Shown: piece after piece, positions 54,276-62,823 of the stretch
Layout of the letters: the number at the start of each line of letters is the position of its first letter
How positions within the stretch are numbered: the first letter of the stretch is position 1
Assembly: GCF_015477835.1 (NCBI RefSeq)
Contig: NZ_JADLQN010000001.1
Span: 496,001-560,000, forward strand
Source: Nocardia higoensis
Lineage (GTDB): Bacteria > Actinomycetota > Actinomycetes > Mycobacteriales > Mycobacteriaceae
Direction: 5' to 3'
DNA length: 64,000 nt
Translations under genes and position numbers: made by a program
The notes under the pieces: model-generated
The model's input: the letters and a program-made list of their open reading frames with translations, nothing else
What the model was told of the DNA's origin: nothing
Database searches by the model: none

Positions 54276-54707
54276 TCACCGGATCGCGCGCCGGGATGCC
54301 GCCGCGCGCCGGGATGCCGCCGCGCGCCGGGATGCCGCCGCGCGCCCCGCGGGTCGGCGGCGGAACGTCACCAGAGCGCCCGCCCAGGAGACCGCGACGA
54401 CGGCCGCCACGAGCAGGCGGATGAGTCCCACCGCGTCCTCGGGATAGACGACCCCCGTGATGTAGTGGTCGATGAATCCGGTCGAGAGCAACTCCGCCGT
54501 CCCCGCCGATCGCCGCGCCCAGTTCTCCACATGCGTCAGCGGGCACTCGTAGCCGATGACCACCGAGCCGAATCCCCAGACGGCCGCGGCCAGATGGGGC
54601 CAGAAGGCCCACGGCCGCCACCACGCCAGGAAACCGCCGAGCACGACGTAGGCCACGAACGCGAAGTGCGTGAACGCGGTGAGGTCGGCGAGCAGACGGA
54701 AACCCAT
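54276..54707 (-). CDS. DUF2784-like small membrane protein with repeat tail
   Basis: 143 residues from ATG 54707. Hydrophobic spans near 8-28, 35-52 and 95-115; HFAFVAYVVLGGFLAWW, WGFGSVVIGYECPLTHVENWARR and FIDHYITGVVYPE are typical of the DUF2784 membrane family. Function unknown. The C-terminus is a perfect hexapeptide repeat (SRRAAA three times) produced by an 18-bp DNA tandem repeat and is probably dispensable and variable in length. Confidence 0.85.
   Translation of the reverse strand: MGFRLLADLTAFTHFAFVAYVVLGGFLAWWRPWAFWPHLAAAVWGFGSVVIGYECPLTHVENWARRSAGTAELLSTGFIDHYITGVVYPEDAVGLIRLLVAAVVAVSWAGALVTFRRRPAGRAAASRRAAASRRAAASRRAIR
54286..54346. repeat. 18-bp tandem repeat (VNTR-like), 3.4 copies
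   Basis: Identical units GCGCGCCGGGATGCCGCC at 54286-54303, 54304-54321 and 54322-54339, plus 7 bp of a fourth. In-frame with the DUF2784-like gene, so copy-number change would alter only its basic tail. Confidence 0.9.
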
Positions 54708-54728
54708 ATGCCAAGGGTAGGCCCCGCC

Positions 54729-56192
54729 TCACCAGGGTGAGGGCCGGTAATCCTTGAGGAAGCAGCCATAGAGGTCGACGCCGTTCTCGCCCCGCACGAT
54801 CGGGTCGTAGACCCGGGCGGCGCCGTCGACGAGGTCGAGCGGCGCGTGGAAGCCCTCTTCGGCCAGGCGCATTTTCGTGTAGTGCGGGCGCTCGTCGGTG
54901 ATCCAGCCGGTGTCCACCGCGGTCATCAGGATGCCATCGGTCTCGAGCATCTCCCCGGCGCTGGTCCGGGTGAGCATGTTCAGCGCTGCCTTCGCCATAT
55001 TCGTGTGCGGATGCCCCGGGCCCTTGTAGCCCCGACTGAACTGGCCCTCCATCGCCGAGACGTTGACGATGTACTTGCGGCGGGCGGGCGCGGCCGCCAT
55101 CGCCGGGCGCAGCCGCGACACCAGGATGAACGGCGCCACCGAATTGCACAGCTGCACTTCCAGCAGTTCGGTCGGATCGACCTCGGCGACGGTCTGCACC
55201 CAGCTGTTGGTGTGTGCGAGATCGGGCACCAGCCCGCCCGCGTCGATGGCCACGCCGCGCGAAATGCGTTCGGGCGTGGCCGATCCCGCGACCAGCGCGA
55301 GCTCGGCGACATCGGCGGCGGTGAGCGAGGGGGCCGCGAGCAGCGAGGGCGACAGCGAGGCGGTCAGCGCGCTGGGGTGCGCCTGCATCGTCTTGCCGAA
55401 GGTCACCACGTCGGGCAGCGCGCCCGCGGGCAGCGGTGCCGACTCCGCCTCGACCAGCGCGCTGTAGGCGCCTGCCGAGCGGCGCACGGTCTGCGCGGCA
55501 TTGTTGATCAGGATGTCGAGCGGACCCTGCGCGGCGATGTCGTCGGCCAGCGCGATCACCTGGGCGGGGTCACGCAGGTCGATGCCGACCACACGCAGCC
55601 GGTGCAGCCAGTCGGCGCTGTCCTCCATGGCGGCGAAGCGGCGCACCGCGTCGTTGGGGAAGCGGGTGGTGATGGTGGTGTGCGCACCGTCGCGCAGTAG
55701 TCGCAGCGCGATGTACATGCCGATCTTGGCGCGCCCGCCGGTGAGCAGCGCGCGGCGGCCGGTGAGGTCGGTACGCGCGTCGCGCCTGGCGTGGCTGTCG
55801 GCCGCGCAGTCCGGGCACAACTGGTGGTAGAAGGCGTCGACGCGGGTGTAGTGCTGTTTGCAGATGTAACAGGGCCGCGAGCGCATCAGGGTACCCGCGC
55901 TCGCCCCCGCGGCGTTGGAGCTCAGCGGGATGCCCGCGGTCTCGTCGTCGATGCGGTTCGGCGAGCCGGTCGCGGTGGCCGCCACCACCGCCTTGTCGTT
56001 CTCGGCGACCTTGCGTCGCGCTTCCTCGCGCCTGCGCTGCTTGAGCTTTTTGAACATGTGCCCGACCGCTCGCTGCACGGCGATCGAATCCGCATGATCC
56101 TTGTCCAGTTCCGCGGCCTGCTCGAGAACCCGTAGACAGGTGGCCAGCTCGTCGGGATCGATACTGTTCTCGGCCATCGGGTCTTCGGACAT
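54729..56192 (-). CDS. Zinc-ribbon/SDR fusion protein
   Basis: 487 residues from ATG 56192 (an ATG five codons later also fits). Residues about 10-60 are helical and basic (HMFKKLKQRRREEARRKV). CYICKQHYTRVDAFYHQLCPDC (two CxxC, about 107-128) is a zinc ribbon. The rest is a Rossmann short-chain dehydrogenase: ALLTGGRAKIGMYIALRLL, VGIDLRDPAQV, ILINNAAQTVRRS, VNVSAMEGQF. The YxxxK catalytic pair reads TNMAK, with Thr in place of Tyr, so ordinary SDR catalysis is doubtful. The family, also seen elsewhere, keeps this HPHTNMAKAALNML block. Function unknown. Confidence 0.8.
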   Translation of the reverse strand: MSEDPMAENSIDPDELATCLRVLEQAAELDKDHADSIAVQRAVGHMFKKLKQRRREEARRKVAENDKAVVAATATGSPNRIDDETAGIPLSSNAAGASAGTLMRSRPCYICKQHYTRVDAFYHQLCPDCAADSHARRDARTDLTGRRALLTGGRAKIGMYIALRLLRDGAHTTITTRFPNDAVRRFAAMEDSADWLHRLRVVGIDLRDPAQVIALADDIAAQGPLDILINNAAQTVRRSAGAYSALVEAESAPLPAGALPDVVTFGKTMQAHPSALTASLSPSLLAAPSLTAADVAELALVAGSATPERISRGVAIDAGGLVPDLAHTNSWVQTVAEVDPTELLEVQLCNSVAPFILVSRLRPAMAAAPARRKYIVNVSAMEGQFSRGYKGPGHPHTNMAKAALNMLTRTSAGEMLETDGILMTAVDTGWITDERPHYTKMRLAEEGFHAPLDLVDGAARVYDPIVRGENGVDLYGCFLKDYRPSPW

Positions 56193-56401
56193 CCTTCGTG
56201 AGCTGGGGTGCGAACGCAGTGGATCGGGGTGACCGGGTGCGGTGGCGCGCCGCGATCGTGGGGTCCATTGTCGCAAACGCCGACTTTCCGGATTCCGCCG
56301 CGTTCGGCACGCTGTTGACAACTCGCCAATAGTGCTGGGAATCTGATGCCGGGGTCCCGGCGCCCGAGGCCGGGTCACATCGAGCAAAGGATCGTGAGCA
56401 C

Positions 56402-57547
56402 ATGGCACGCGCCGCATGGAGTGACGACGAGGTCGAGGCGGTACGCGAACTCGCCCGGAACTTCTTCGAGAAGGAGGTCGTCCCGCACGAGGAGAAGTTC
56501 GTCGCGCAGGGCCACCCCGACCGCGAGCTGTACAACCGGGCAGGCGAGCTCGGCCTGCTGTGCACCGCGGTGCCCACCGAATACGGCGGTGGCGGCGGCA
56601 CTTTCGCGCACGAGGCCGCCATCATCGAAGAGCAGACCTTCGCAGGCGACGGCGCCCTCGGCATGCCCGTGCACAGCTCGATCATCGCCCCCTACATCGC
56701 CGAGTTCGGCTCCGAGGAACTCAAGCGCCGGGTGCTGCCCAAGGCCGCCAGCGGCGAGATGGTGCTCTCGATCGGCATGACCGAGCCGGGCACCGGTTCG
56801 GACCTGCAGAACATCAAGACCAGGGCCGTGCGCGAGGGTGACGAGTACGTCATCACCGGCTCCAAGATCTTCATCACCAACGGCTGGCTCTGCGACGGCA
56901 TCATCATCGCCGCCAAGACCGATCCGACCAAGGGCGCGGCGGGCGTCTCGCTGATCTTCGCCGAGGTGGGCGACGACACCCCCGGCTTCAAGCGCGGCCG
57001 CATCCTGAGCAAGATGGGCGGCAAGGGGCAGGACACCGCCGAGCTGTTCTTCGACGGCCTGCGGGTGCCCGCCGCCAATCTGCTCGGTGAAGCCGAAGGT
57101 CAGGGCTTCTACCAGATGATGCGGCTGCTCGCGCAGGAGCGACTGGTCACCGCCGTGATCGCGGTGCCCATGATGGAGAAGGCCGTCCAGCTGACCGTCG
57201 ACTACACCAAGGGCCGCGAAGCCTTCGGCAAGCCGCTGTACGCGATGCAGAACACGAAGTTCGAGCTCGCCGAATGCGCCACCATCACCAAGGTCGCGCG
57301 CACCTTCCTCGACGAGTCGATCGTCAAGCACCTGCGCGGTGAACTCGACATCCCCACCGCCGCGATGACCAAGTACTGGATCACCGACCAGCTCAACATC
57401 GTGGTGGACCGCTGCCTGCAGCTGTTCGGCGGCTACGGCTACATGACCGAGTACCCGATCTCGGAGCTGTACACCGGCGCCCGCGTGCTGCGCATTCTCG
57501 CCGGCAGCAACGAGGTGATGAAGGATCTCATTGCCCGATCGCTCTGA
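56402..57547 (+). CDS. Acyl-CoA dehydrogenase
   Basis: 381 residues from ATG 56402. The four-domain ACAD pattern is complete: VPTEYGGGGGTFAHEAAIIEE, IGMTEPGTGSDLQNIKT (FAD-binding loop), GSKIFITNGWLCDG, KMGGKGQDTAELFFDGLRVPAAN, YTKGREAFGKPLYAMQNTKFELAE and the C-terminal LFGGYGYMTEYPISELYTGARVLRILAGSNEVMKDLIAR. The catalytic base position before ARVLRI is occupied by YTGAR, so Glu may lie elsewhere, as in some long-chain types. Predicted flavoprotein oxidising an acyl-CoA to its enoyl-CoA. Overlaps the downstream TetR gene. Confidence 0.93.
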   Translation: MARAAWSDDEVEAVRELARNFFEKEVVPHEEKFVAQGHPDRELYNRAGELGLLCTAVPTEYGGGGGTFAHEAAIIEEQTFAGDGALGMPVHSSIIAPYIAEFGSEELKRRVLPKAASGEMVLSIGMTEPGTGSDLQNIKTRAVREGDEYVITGSKIFITNGWLCDGIIIAAKTDPTKGAAGVSLIFAEVGDDTPGFKRGRILSKMGGKGQDTAELFFDGLRVPAANLLGEAEGQGFYQMMRLLAQERLVTAVIAVPMMEKAVQLTVDYTKGREAFGKPLYAMQNTKFELAECATITKVARTFLDESIVKHLRGELDIPTAAMTKYWITDQLNIVVDRCLQLFGGYGYMTEYPISELYTGARVLRILAGSNEVMKDLIARSL

Positions 57548-58244
57548 GGTGTCCGCTCGCTCCGGGACGGCCGGTCACACTGGAGCGGTGTCCGGTCGTA
57601 CTGCCTCGGTGTCCGCGCGCACCGAATCCGATGAACCGCCCGCGCGTCGCAAACGCCTGGAACCCGACGAGCGCCGTGCGCAGATCCTGGCGTGCGCGAT
57701 CGAGATGTTCGGCGAGCGGCCGTACGCCGCGGTGTCCACCGCCGAACTCGCCGCGCGCGCCGGCGTCGCCCGCGGGCTGATCAACCACTACTTCGGCAAC
57801 AAGCGCGACCTCTATCTGGCGGTGGTGCGCCGGATGGTCACCCTGCCCAGGGGTGACGACATGGTGGTGCCGACCGGCACCCCGCGCGAGCGGGTCGACG
57901 CCAGCGTGCGGTGGTTGCTCGACACCATCGCCGAACACGGCAGCACCTGGGTGAAGGTGACCAGCCACGAGGGCGTCGGCGACGACCCCGAGGTCCAGCA
58001 GATCCTGGACGAGGCCGACGACGCGGCGGCCGAACGCACACTGTGCATGGTCGGGCTCGCGAATTCGGCGCACAGCGCGGAATTGCGGGCCATGGTGCGC
58101 GCATACGGCGGATTGGTGAAAGCCGCCGGGCGCGAATGGATCACCCGCGGAAACCTGACCCGCGAACAGGTGCACCATCTGCTCGCGGACCTGCTGTGGG
58201 CACTGGTCAGCGAGACGATGGCGAAGGTGGGCCACACGTCCTGA
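57531..58244 (+). CDS. TetR-family regulator coupled to acyl-CoA dehydrogenase
   Basis: 237 residues if translation begins at TTG 57531, which has AAGGA at good spacing inside the acyl-CoA dehydrogenase gene; later GTG codons (57549, 57588) are alternatives. After a 35-residue Ser/Thr/Arg lead comes the HTH, ERRAQILACAIEMFGERPYAAVSTAELAARAGVARGLINHYFGNKRDLYLAVV, then a helical ligand domain (EHGSTWVKVTSHEGVGDDPE). Probably a fatty-acyl-CoA-responsive repressor of its own operon. Confidence 0.88.
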   Translation: MPDRSEVSARSGTAGHTGAVSGRTASVSARTESDEPPARRKRLEPDERRAQILACAIEMFGERPYAAVSTAELAARAGVARGLINHYFGNKRDLYLAVVRRMVTLPRGDDMVVPTGTPRERVDASVRWLLDTIAEHGSTWVKVTSHEGVGDDPEVQQILDEADDAAAERTLCMVGLANSAHSAELRAMVRAYGGLVKAAGREWITRGNLTREQVHHLLADLLWALVSETMAKVGHTS

Positions 58245-58266
58245 ATACCGCTTCGGCGAACGCATC

Positions 58267-58307
58267 GGCCGGTGGGCGACTCGGAAATCCGGGTGCGCCC
58301 ACCGGCC
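58267..58307 (+). terminator. Terminator after the acyl-CoA dehydrogenase/tetR unit
   Basis: Perfect 12-bp inverted repeat (GGCCGGTGGGCG at 58267-58278, complement at 58296-58307) followed by TTGTT. The remaining 58308-58579 shows no gene and presumably carries the promoter of the next gene. Confidence 0.7.
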
Positions 58308-58579
58308 TTGTTCGTGCGCACCGGGACGTCAGCGCTTATCGCCGGTAGTTTGCCGAGCGAATATCCGGCCGGGCCTTCGAGCTGCGTTTCCGATTCCCGG
58401 CGCAATTTCGGATATCGGATACCGCACCCGGGTGTGACCCGCATTACTCACCGGTCGGGCGGCCGACTCACGCATTCCGGTGGCAGTTTCTCCTCCGGCC
58501 ACTATTCTCTCCCGGTAGCTGGTGGGGTTCGCCGCTTCCGGGGCGCCGCGCGAGAGCTCGACATGCGAGAGGGACCGGG

Positions 58580-59278
58580 ATGGCACGGACGCGGGATTGG
58601 CAGGACTCCGAGGCATGGCCCCAGGCATGGCCCGAGGAGCGGGACCCCGAGGACCCGTTCGTCGCCGACTCCCGTCCCATCGTCAATCCCTATGCGGTGA
58701 TCGCGCTCGTCGCGGCGTTACTGGCCCTGTTTCCGGTCGCCATCGTGTTCGGGCTCATCGCCTTCGGGCACCCGAGAGGGCGGGCCATGGCCACGTTCGC
58801 GGTCCTGCTCGGTATCGCCGAGGCGGCTGCCGTGGCCGCGGTGGTGGTGCTGACGGGCAGCTCGCTGACCGACACGCTGGCCGATCTGGACGACGCGGCT
58901 GTCCAGACCACCACGATCACCGCCGACCAGACCACCGTGGCGCAGGCGCCGACCGCCGTACTTCCTTCCGCGCGGCCCACCCCGGCGCCGACGACCGAGG
59001 AGGCTCCGGTGGTCCGCAAGGGCGCTGCCTGCGCCGCGAGCCAGCTCGGCACGATCGGGACCGCTATCGACGGCGGCACGCTGTTGTGCCTGGAAGCCTC
59101 GAGTTCGAGCGGCACCTACCACTGGTCGGGCCCGTACAACATCGGCACCGGAGTCTTCGAACCCGGCCAGACCTGCGACGAGACCATCGCCAAGTCCGGC
59201 CGCACCGCCGACGGCAGGGCACTGGTATGCGAGAGCCAGGGGAGCGAGGGCGGCGCCTGGGTCCGCTGGACCGATTGA
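58580..59278 (+). CDS. Membrane protein with DUF4190-like anchor and Cys-rich exterior domain
   Basis: 232 residues from ATG 58580 (GAGAGGGA upstream). A 38-residue acidic cytoplasmic lead (WQDSEAWPQAWPEERDPED) precedes two membrane spans (about 39-60 and 67-95) that resemble DUF4190 (NPYAVIALVAALLALFPVAIVFG, GHPRGRAMATFAVLLGI). A Thr/Pro-rich linker follows (about 110-145), then a C-terminal domain with Cys in GAACAAS, LLCLEAS, QTCDETI and LVCESQ, probably two disulphides, ending GGAWVRWTD. Function unknown; the fold is probably a small extracytoplasmic binding domain. Confidence 0.65.
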   Translation: MARTRDWQDSEAWPQAWPEERDPEDPFVADSRPIVNPYAVIALVAALLALFPVAIVFGLIAFGHPRGRAMATFAVLLGIAEAAAVAAVVVLTGSSLTDTLADLDDAAVQTTTITADQTTVAQAPTAVLPSARPTPAPTTEEAPVVRKGAACAASQLGTIGTAIDGGTLLCLEASSSSGTYHWSGPYNIGTGVFEPGQTCDETIAKSGRTADGRALVCESQGSEGGAWVRWTD

Positions 59279-59333
59279 GGCAGATTCGCAGGACCGGTCG
59301 ATACCGCCGCGATCGCGCGCTCGCGATCGCGCG

Positions 59334-60338
59334 CTATTCGGTCTTCGCCCGGCTGGGCTGTACCCTCGGTGGCTCGTTCGGCATCTTCGGATACTGCGGC
59401 GGCCACGGCGCGTCCATCAATCCCGACGCCATGTCCCGTTCGGACATCTCCAGCAGCGCTTCGATCGACTGCGGCGCGCGATCGGCCCACGGATCGCCGA
59501 CGACGGCCAACCTGTCCGGGACGGTGGCGATGGTCAGATCCTCCGGCGCCACGGTATCGAGATCGTCCCAGAACAGCGGTGTCGAGACCTGCGCGCCGAC
59601 CTTGGGCCGCACGCTCCAAGCTCCGAAAACCGTCTTGTGCGGGGCGTTCTGATTGAAATCGACGAACACCCGCTGCCCGCGTTCCTCTTTCCACCACTGC
59701 GCGGTGATCTGCTCGGGATGCCGTCGCTGCAGTTCACGCGCCAGCGCGACCGCGGCCGCCCGCACCTGGTAGCCGTCCCAGCGCGGCTCCAGCGCCACGT
59801 AGATGTGCAGGCCGCGCGACCCCGAGGTCTTCACCGAGGATTCGATGCCCAGTTCGTCGAACAACGCCTTGGTCAGCCGCGCCGCCTCGACCAGGTCGGG
59901 ATAGCCGATGCCGGGGGAAGGGTCCAGATCGATGCGCAGTTCGTCGGCGATGTTCAGATCACCGGCCCTGTTGGGCCAGACGTGGAAACCGAGGCAGCCC
60001 TGGTTGACCGCCCACAGCACGTGCGCGAGATCGTGCGCGACCAAGGCCTCGCTCGTGGTCCCGTTCGGGGTGCTGACCTGCACGGTGTGCAGCCAGTCCG
60101 GGGCCGAGGCCGGCACCCGCTTCTGGAACCACGACTTGCCCGAGGCGCCGTCGGGATAGCGTTCGAGCAGCAGCGGGCGGTCCCGGATCACCCCGAGCAG
60201 CGGCTCGGCCACGGCCTGGTAGTAGTGGACGAGGTCCAGCTTGGTCTCGCCGCGCTTGCTGAAGTACACCTTGCCCGGATTGCTGATGGTCAGCGTGCGT
60301 CCGTCGACCTCGAGCGCGACGCTCTCCTTGGGACTCAT
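59334..60338 (-). CDS. LigD-type polymerase/primase domain protein
   Basis: 334 residues from ATG 60338. VDGRTLTISNPGKVYFSKRGETKLDLVHYY, LLERYPDGASGKSWFQKRVP, GCLGFHVWPNR, the catalytic DLDPSPG (Asp pair, about 140) and FVDFNQNAPHKTVFGAWSVRP mark the archaeo-eukaryotic-primase-like POL domain of LigD, here as a separate protein. Such proteins add ribonucleotides and fill gaps in end joining. It overlaps the ligase gene by one base (TGATG). No Ku gene is in the window. Confidence 0.9.
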   Translation of the reverse strand: MSPKESVALEVDGRTLTISNPGKVYFSKRGETKLDLVHYYQAVAEPLLGVIRDRPLLLERYPDGASGKSWFQKRVPASAPDWLHTVQVSTPNGTTSEALVAHDLAHVLWAVNQGCLGFHVWPNRAGDLNIADELRIDLDPSPGIGYPDLVEAARLTKALFDELGIESSVKTSGSRGLHIYVALEPRWDGYQVRAAAVALARELQRRHPEQITAQWWKEERGQRVFVDFNQNAPHKTVFGAWSVRPKVGAQVSTPLFWDDLDTVAPEDLTIATVPDRLAVVGDPWADRAPQSIEALLEMSERDMASGLMDAPWPPQYPKMPNEPPRVQPSRAKTE

Positions 60339-61435
60339 CAGCGCGCCGCCGTCTCGGTGAAGATCGCCGTCAGCTCGGCCGGGGCGACCTGTTCGAGCTG
60401 TGCGTAGGTGCACGACCGCGGTGTCCGGTCCGCGCGGAACCGCACCAGCCTGCCGCCGTGCCGGAACCGGCCCGATTGCAGGTGCTCGTAGCGGACCTCG
60501 GCGACCAGTTCCGGGCGCAGTGCTGTCCAGGACAGGTCTTTGCCCGCGCTCCACCTGCTCAGCCCACCCGGCATCTTGGCTTCGGTCCCGGCTTGGACGG
60601 CGGCCTGGGCGGCGGCGTCGGCCCATTCCCGCCATGGATGGTTCGCCAGGGCGTTCTCTTTCAGCGGCGCGAGCTCGGTGACCAGTTCCGCGCGCCGGGC
60701 GGCGGTGAAGCTGCTGGCCACGCCGACGTGGTGCAGCCGTCCCTCGTCGTCGTAGAGCCCCAGCAGCAGCGACCCCACGCCCTGACCGTCCTTGTGCATC
60801 CGGAAGCCGGCCACCACGCAATCGGCGGTGCGTTCGTGCTTGACCTTGAACATCACCCGCTTGTCCTGGTGATAGGCCTGGTCGCCGCCCTTGACCATCA
60901 CCCCGTCGAACCCGGCGCCCTCGAACCGGGTGAACCAGTCCTGCGCCACGTCGGGGTCGCGGGTGATCGGGGTGAGGTGCACGCGATCGAATGCGGCGCC
61001 GAGGACGGATTCGAGCCCGCCGCGGCGCTCGGCGAACGGCGCTCCGGTGAGGTCTGTATCGCCGAGGGCGAGCAGATCGAAGGCCACGAAACTCGCGGGC
61101 GTCTCGCGGGCGAGTTTCTCCACTCGCGACTTGGCCGGATGCAGCCGGTTCTGCAGGGTGTCGAAATCCAGGCCGTGCTCGGTGACCACCACGATCTCGC
61201 CGTCGACGACGCAGCGCGGCGGCAGCGCCGTGCGCAGCAGTTCGGCCAGCTCGGGAAAATACCTGGTCAGCGGGCGGTCGTTGCGTGATCCGAGTTCGAT
61301 CTCGTCGCCGTCGCGGAAGACCACGCACCGAAAGCCGTCCCATTTCGGCTCGTAGTACAGACCGGGACCGCGCGGCACCGACGGCATCGACTTCGCCAGC
61401 ATGGGTTTGACGGGTGGCATCACCGGTAGATCCAC
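60338..61435 (-). CDS. ligC: ATP-dependent DNA ligase, LigC-like
   Basis: 365 residues from GTG 61435 (GAGGAGG upstream). Adenylation motif I EPKWDGFR (Lys31), RPLTRYFPELAE, VVDGEIVV (motif III), FVAFDLLALGD, EGAGFDGVMVKGGDQAYHQDKR (motif IV) and VMFKVKHERTADCVV (motif V) are complete, followed by an OB-fold domain. Seals DNA nicks using ATP. Paired with a separate POL-domain gene, a pairing also known from the M. tuberculosis ligC locus. It probably works in alternative end joining or base-excision repair. Confidence 0.93.
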   Translation of the reverse strand: MDLPVMPPVKPMLAKSMPSVPRGPGLYYEPKWDGFRCVVFRDGDEIELGSRNDRPLTRYFPELAELLRTALPPRCVVDGEIVVVTEHGLDFDTLQNRLHPAKSRVEKLARETPASFVAFDLLALGDTDLTGAPFAERRGGLESVLGAAFDRVHLTPITRDPDVAQDWFTRFEGAGFDGVMVKGGDQAYHQDKRVMFKVKHERTADCVVAGFRMHKDGQGVGSLLLGLYDDEGRLHHVGVASSFTAARRAELVTELAPLKENALANHPWREWADAAAQAAVQAGTEAKMPGGLSRWSAGKDLSWTALRPELVAEVRYEHLQSGRFRHGGRLVRFRADRTPRSCTYAQLEQVAPAELTAIFTETAAR

Positions 61436-61569
61436 GTTTCCTCCTCGGGCAGGTCCGCACCCATCACGCCGCTCACCCTTCGAGACGCCGTGGCGGGCGC
61501 GAATTCATCGCCCCGGCGGTCGGCTCGATGGTAGGACGCCGAGCCGACAAGTCCGTGGACCTCGCCTGG

Positions 61570-61962
61570 CTAGTCGAGCCAGCCGTGTTCGGAGGCGAAG
61601 GTGGTCAGTCGCTCCCGGATGGTGAGGATCTCCCCGGCCGTGAGTGCGGGGCTGGCGTCGAGCAGCAGTTCGGTGATCAGCCGCCGGTGCTCGTCGGCCG
61701 AGAGTTGACCGCCACCACCGGAGCGCTCCTTACGGGCGCGCGGCGACGGACTCGGCGCCCCGCCGACCGCGGTCAGATTGATCGCCTTCGGGCCGCGATC
61801 GCCCTCGGTCATATCGAATTCGAATACCCGGCCCTGGCGCAGTTCGTCCTCGTCGAGCCCGATGTCGTTGACATGGACGAACACGTCGGGGCCGCCGTCC
61901 TCCGGCCGGATGAATCCGAACCCGCGTGAACTGTCGAACGACACCAATTTTCCGATGGACAC
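61570..61962 (-). CDS. Cold-shock-domain protein with C-terminal extension
   Basis: 130 residues from GTG 61962. This start is preferred over GTG 61968 because GAGGAG then has normal spacing and the product begins VSIGKLVSFD. The cold-shock domain (1-70) has RNP1 GFGFIRP and RNP2 VFVHVNDI. A flexible linker (PSPSPRARKERSGGGGQ) leads to a 45-residue helical extension (LSADEHRRLITELLLDASPALTAGEILTIRERL), like CspB of mycobacteria. RNA or ssDNA chaperone; the extension may mediate partner binding. Confidence 0.9.
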   Translation of the reverse strand: MSIGKLVSFDSSRGFGFIRPEDGGPDVFVHVNDIGLDEDELRQGRVFEFDMTEGDRGPKAINLTAVGGAPSPSPRARKERSGGGGQLSADEHRRLITELLLDASPALTAGEILTIRERLTTFASEHGWLD

Positions 61963-62078
61963 CAACACCCGCTCCTCGCCGCCGCTGCCAGCTATGCGCC
62001 AACTCTAGCTATCGGGCAACTCTAACTCGCCATTTCCGGTGTTGTCGTTCCGCGAGCGCCGGATTCGCCGCCGTCGGC

Positions 62079-62702
62079 TCAGCGGTAAATCGTCCGGTAG
62101 ACGGTGAGGGTGGCCACGCAATGTTCGACGATCTGTTCCCGGGTGGCGCGCAGCGAACCGTTCAGCCAGGCCGAGAACATGCCCGCATTTCCGCTGGCCA
62201 TGCTCACCGCCGCCAGCCTGCGCCGGACCGGGTCCTCGATGTGGACGAACAGATGATCCTGGATCAACCGGGTGAACGTGGGCATCACCGCGATGGTGGT
62301 CTGCCCCAGCCCGGTACTGGAATACGGCTCGACCAGGAACAACCGCGATTTCCGTGGATCGGAGAGCACTTTGTCCACCAAGATCTCGGCGAGCGCGCGG
62401 TCGCGGGAGGGATCGTCGGCATCGGTGAAGGCGGTCATCGGGCCGAGGAATTCCTCGGCGACACCGCGATAGAGCACATCGAGCAGTTCGTCGCGACTGC
62501 TGAAACTCTCGTAGAAATAGCGGTCGGTGAGATTGGCGCGTCTGCACACCGCGCGCATGGTCACACCCGCCGCCCCCGCCTCGCCGATCAGGTCGAGCGC
62601 GGCGTCGAGCAGTGCCGAGCGGCGCGCTTCCCTGCGCTCGGTGAGCGTCGTCCCGCCCCAGATGCGGGGGCCGCCGCTCTCGGAATCCTGGCCTGTTTGC
62701 AC
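62079..62702 (-). CDS. TetR-family regulator
   Basis: 207 residues from GTG 62702; the longer frame upstream is non-homologous. HTH: LTERREARRSALLDAALDLI, GVTMRAVCRRANLTDRYFYESFSSRDELLDVLY. The C-terminal domain (FTRLIQDHLFVHIEDPVRRRLAAVSMASG) is typical of TetR ligand domains. Its target is not obvious: neighbours are the cold-shock gene downstream and the PLP enzyme gene upstream, both on the same strand. Confidence 0.85.
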   Translation of the reverse strand: MQTGQDSESGGPRIWGGTTLTERREARRSALLDAALDLIGEAGAAGVTMRAVCRRANLTDRYFYESFSSRDELLDVLYRGVAEEFLGPMTAFTDADDPSRDRALAEILVDKVLSDPRKSRLFLVEPYSSTGLGQTTIAVMPTFTRLIQDHLFVHIEDPVRRRLAAVSMASGNAGMFSAWLNGSLRATREQIVEHCVATLTVYRTIYR

Positions 62703-62823
62703 CGGCCCAAGACTAGTGCCTGTGACCCGGACTGCCGGATACCCGTCTCGGCCAGGACACGCCGGGCTCGATCCGTGCTCCGGCGCAGTGCGTGTGGGAC
62801 ACCGCTGCCCGGCCGGATCGGTG

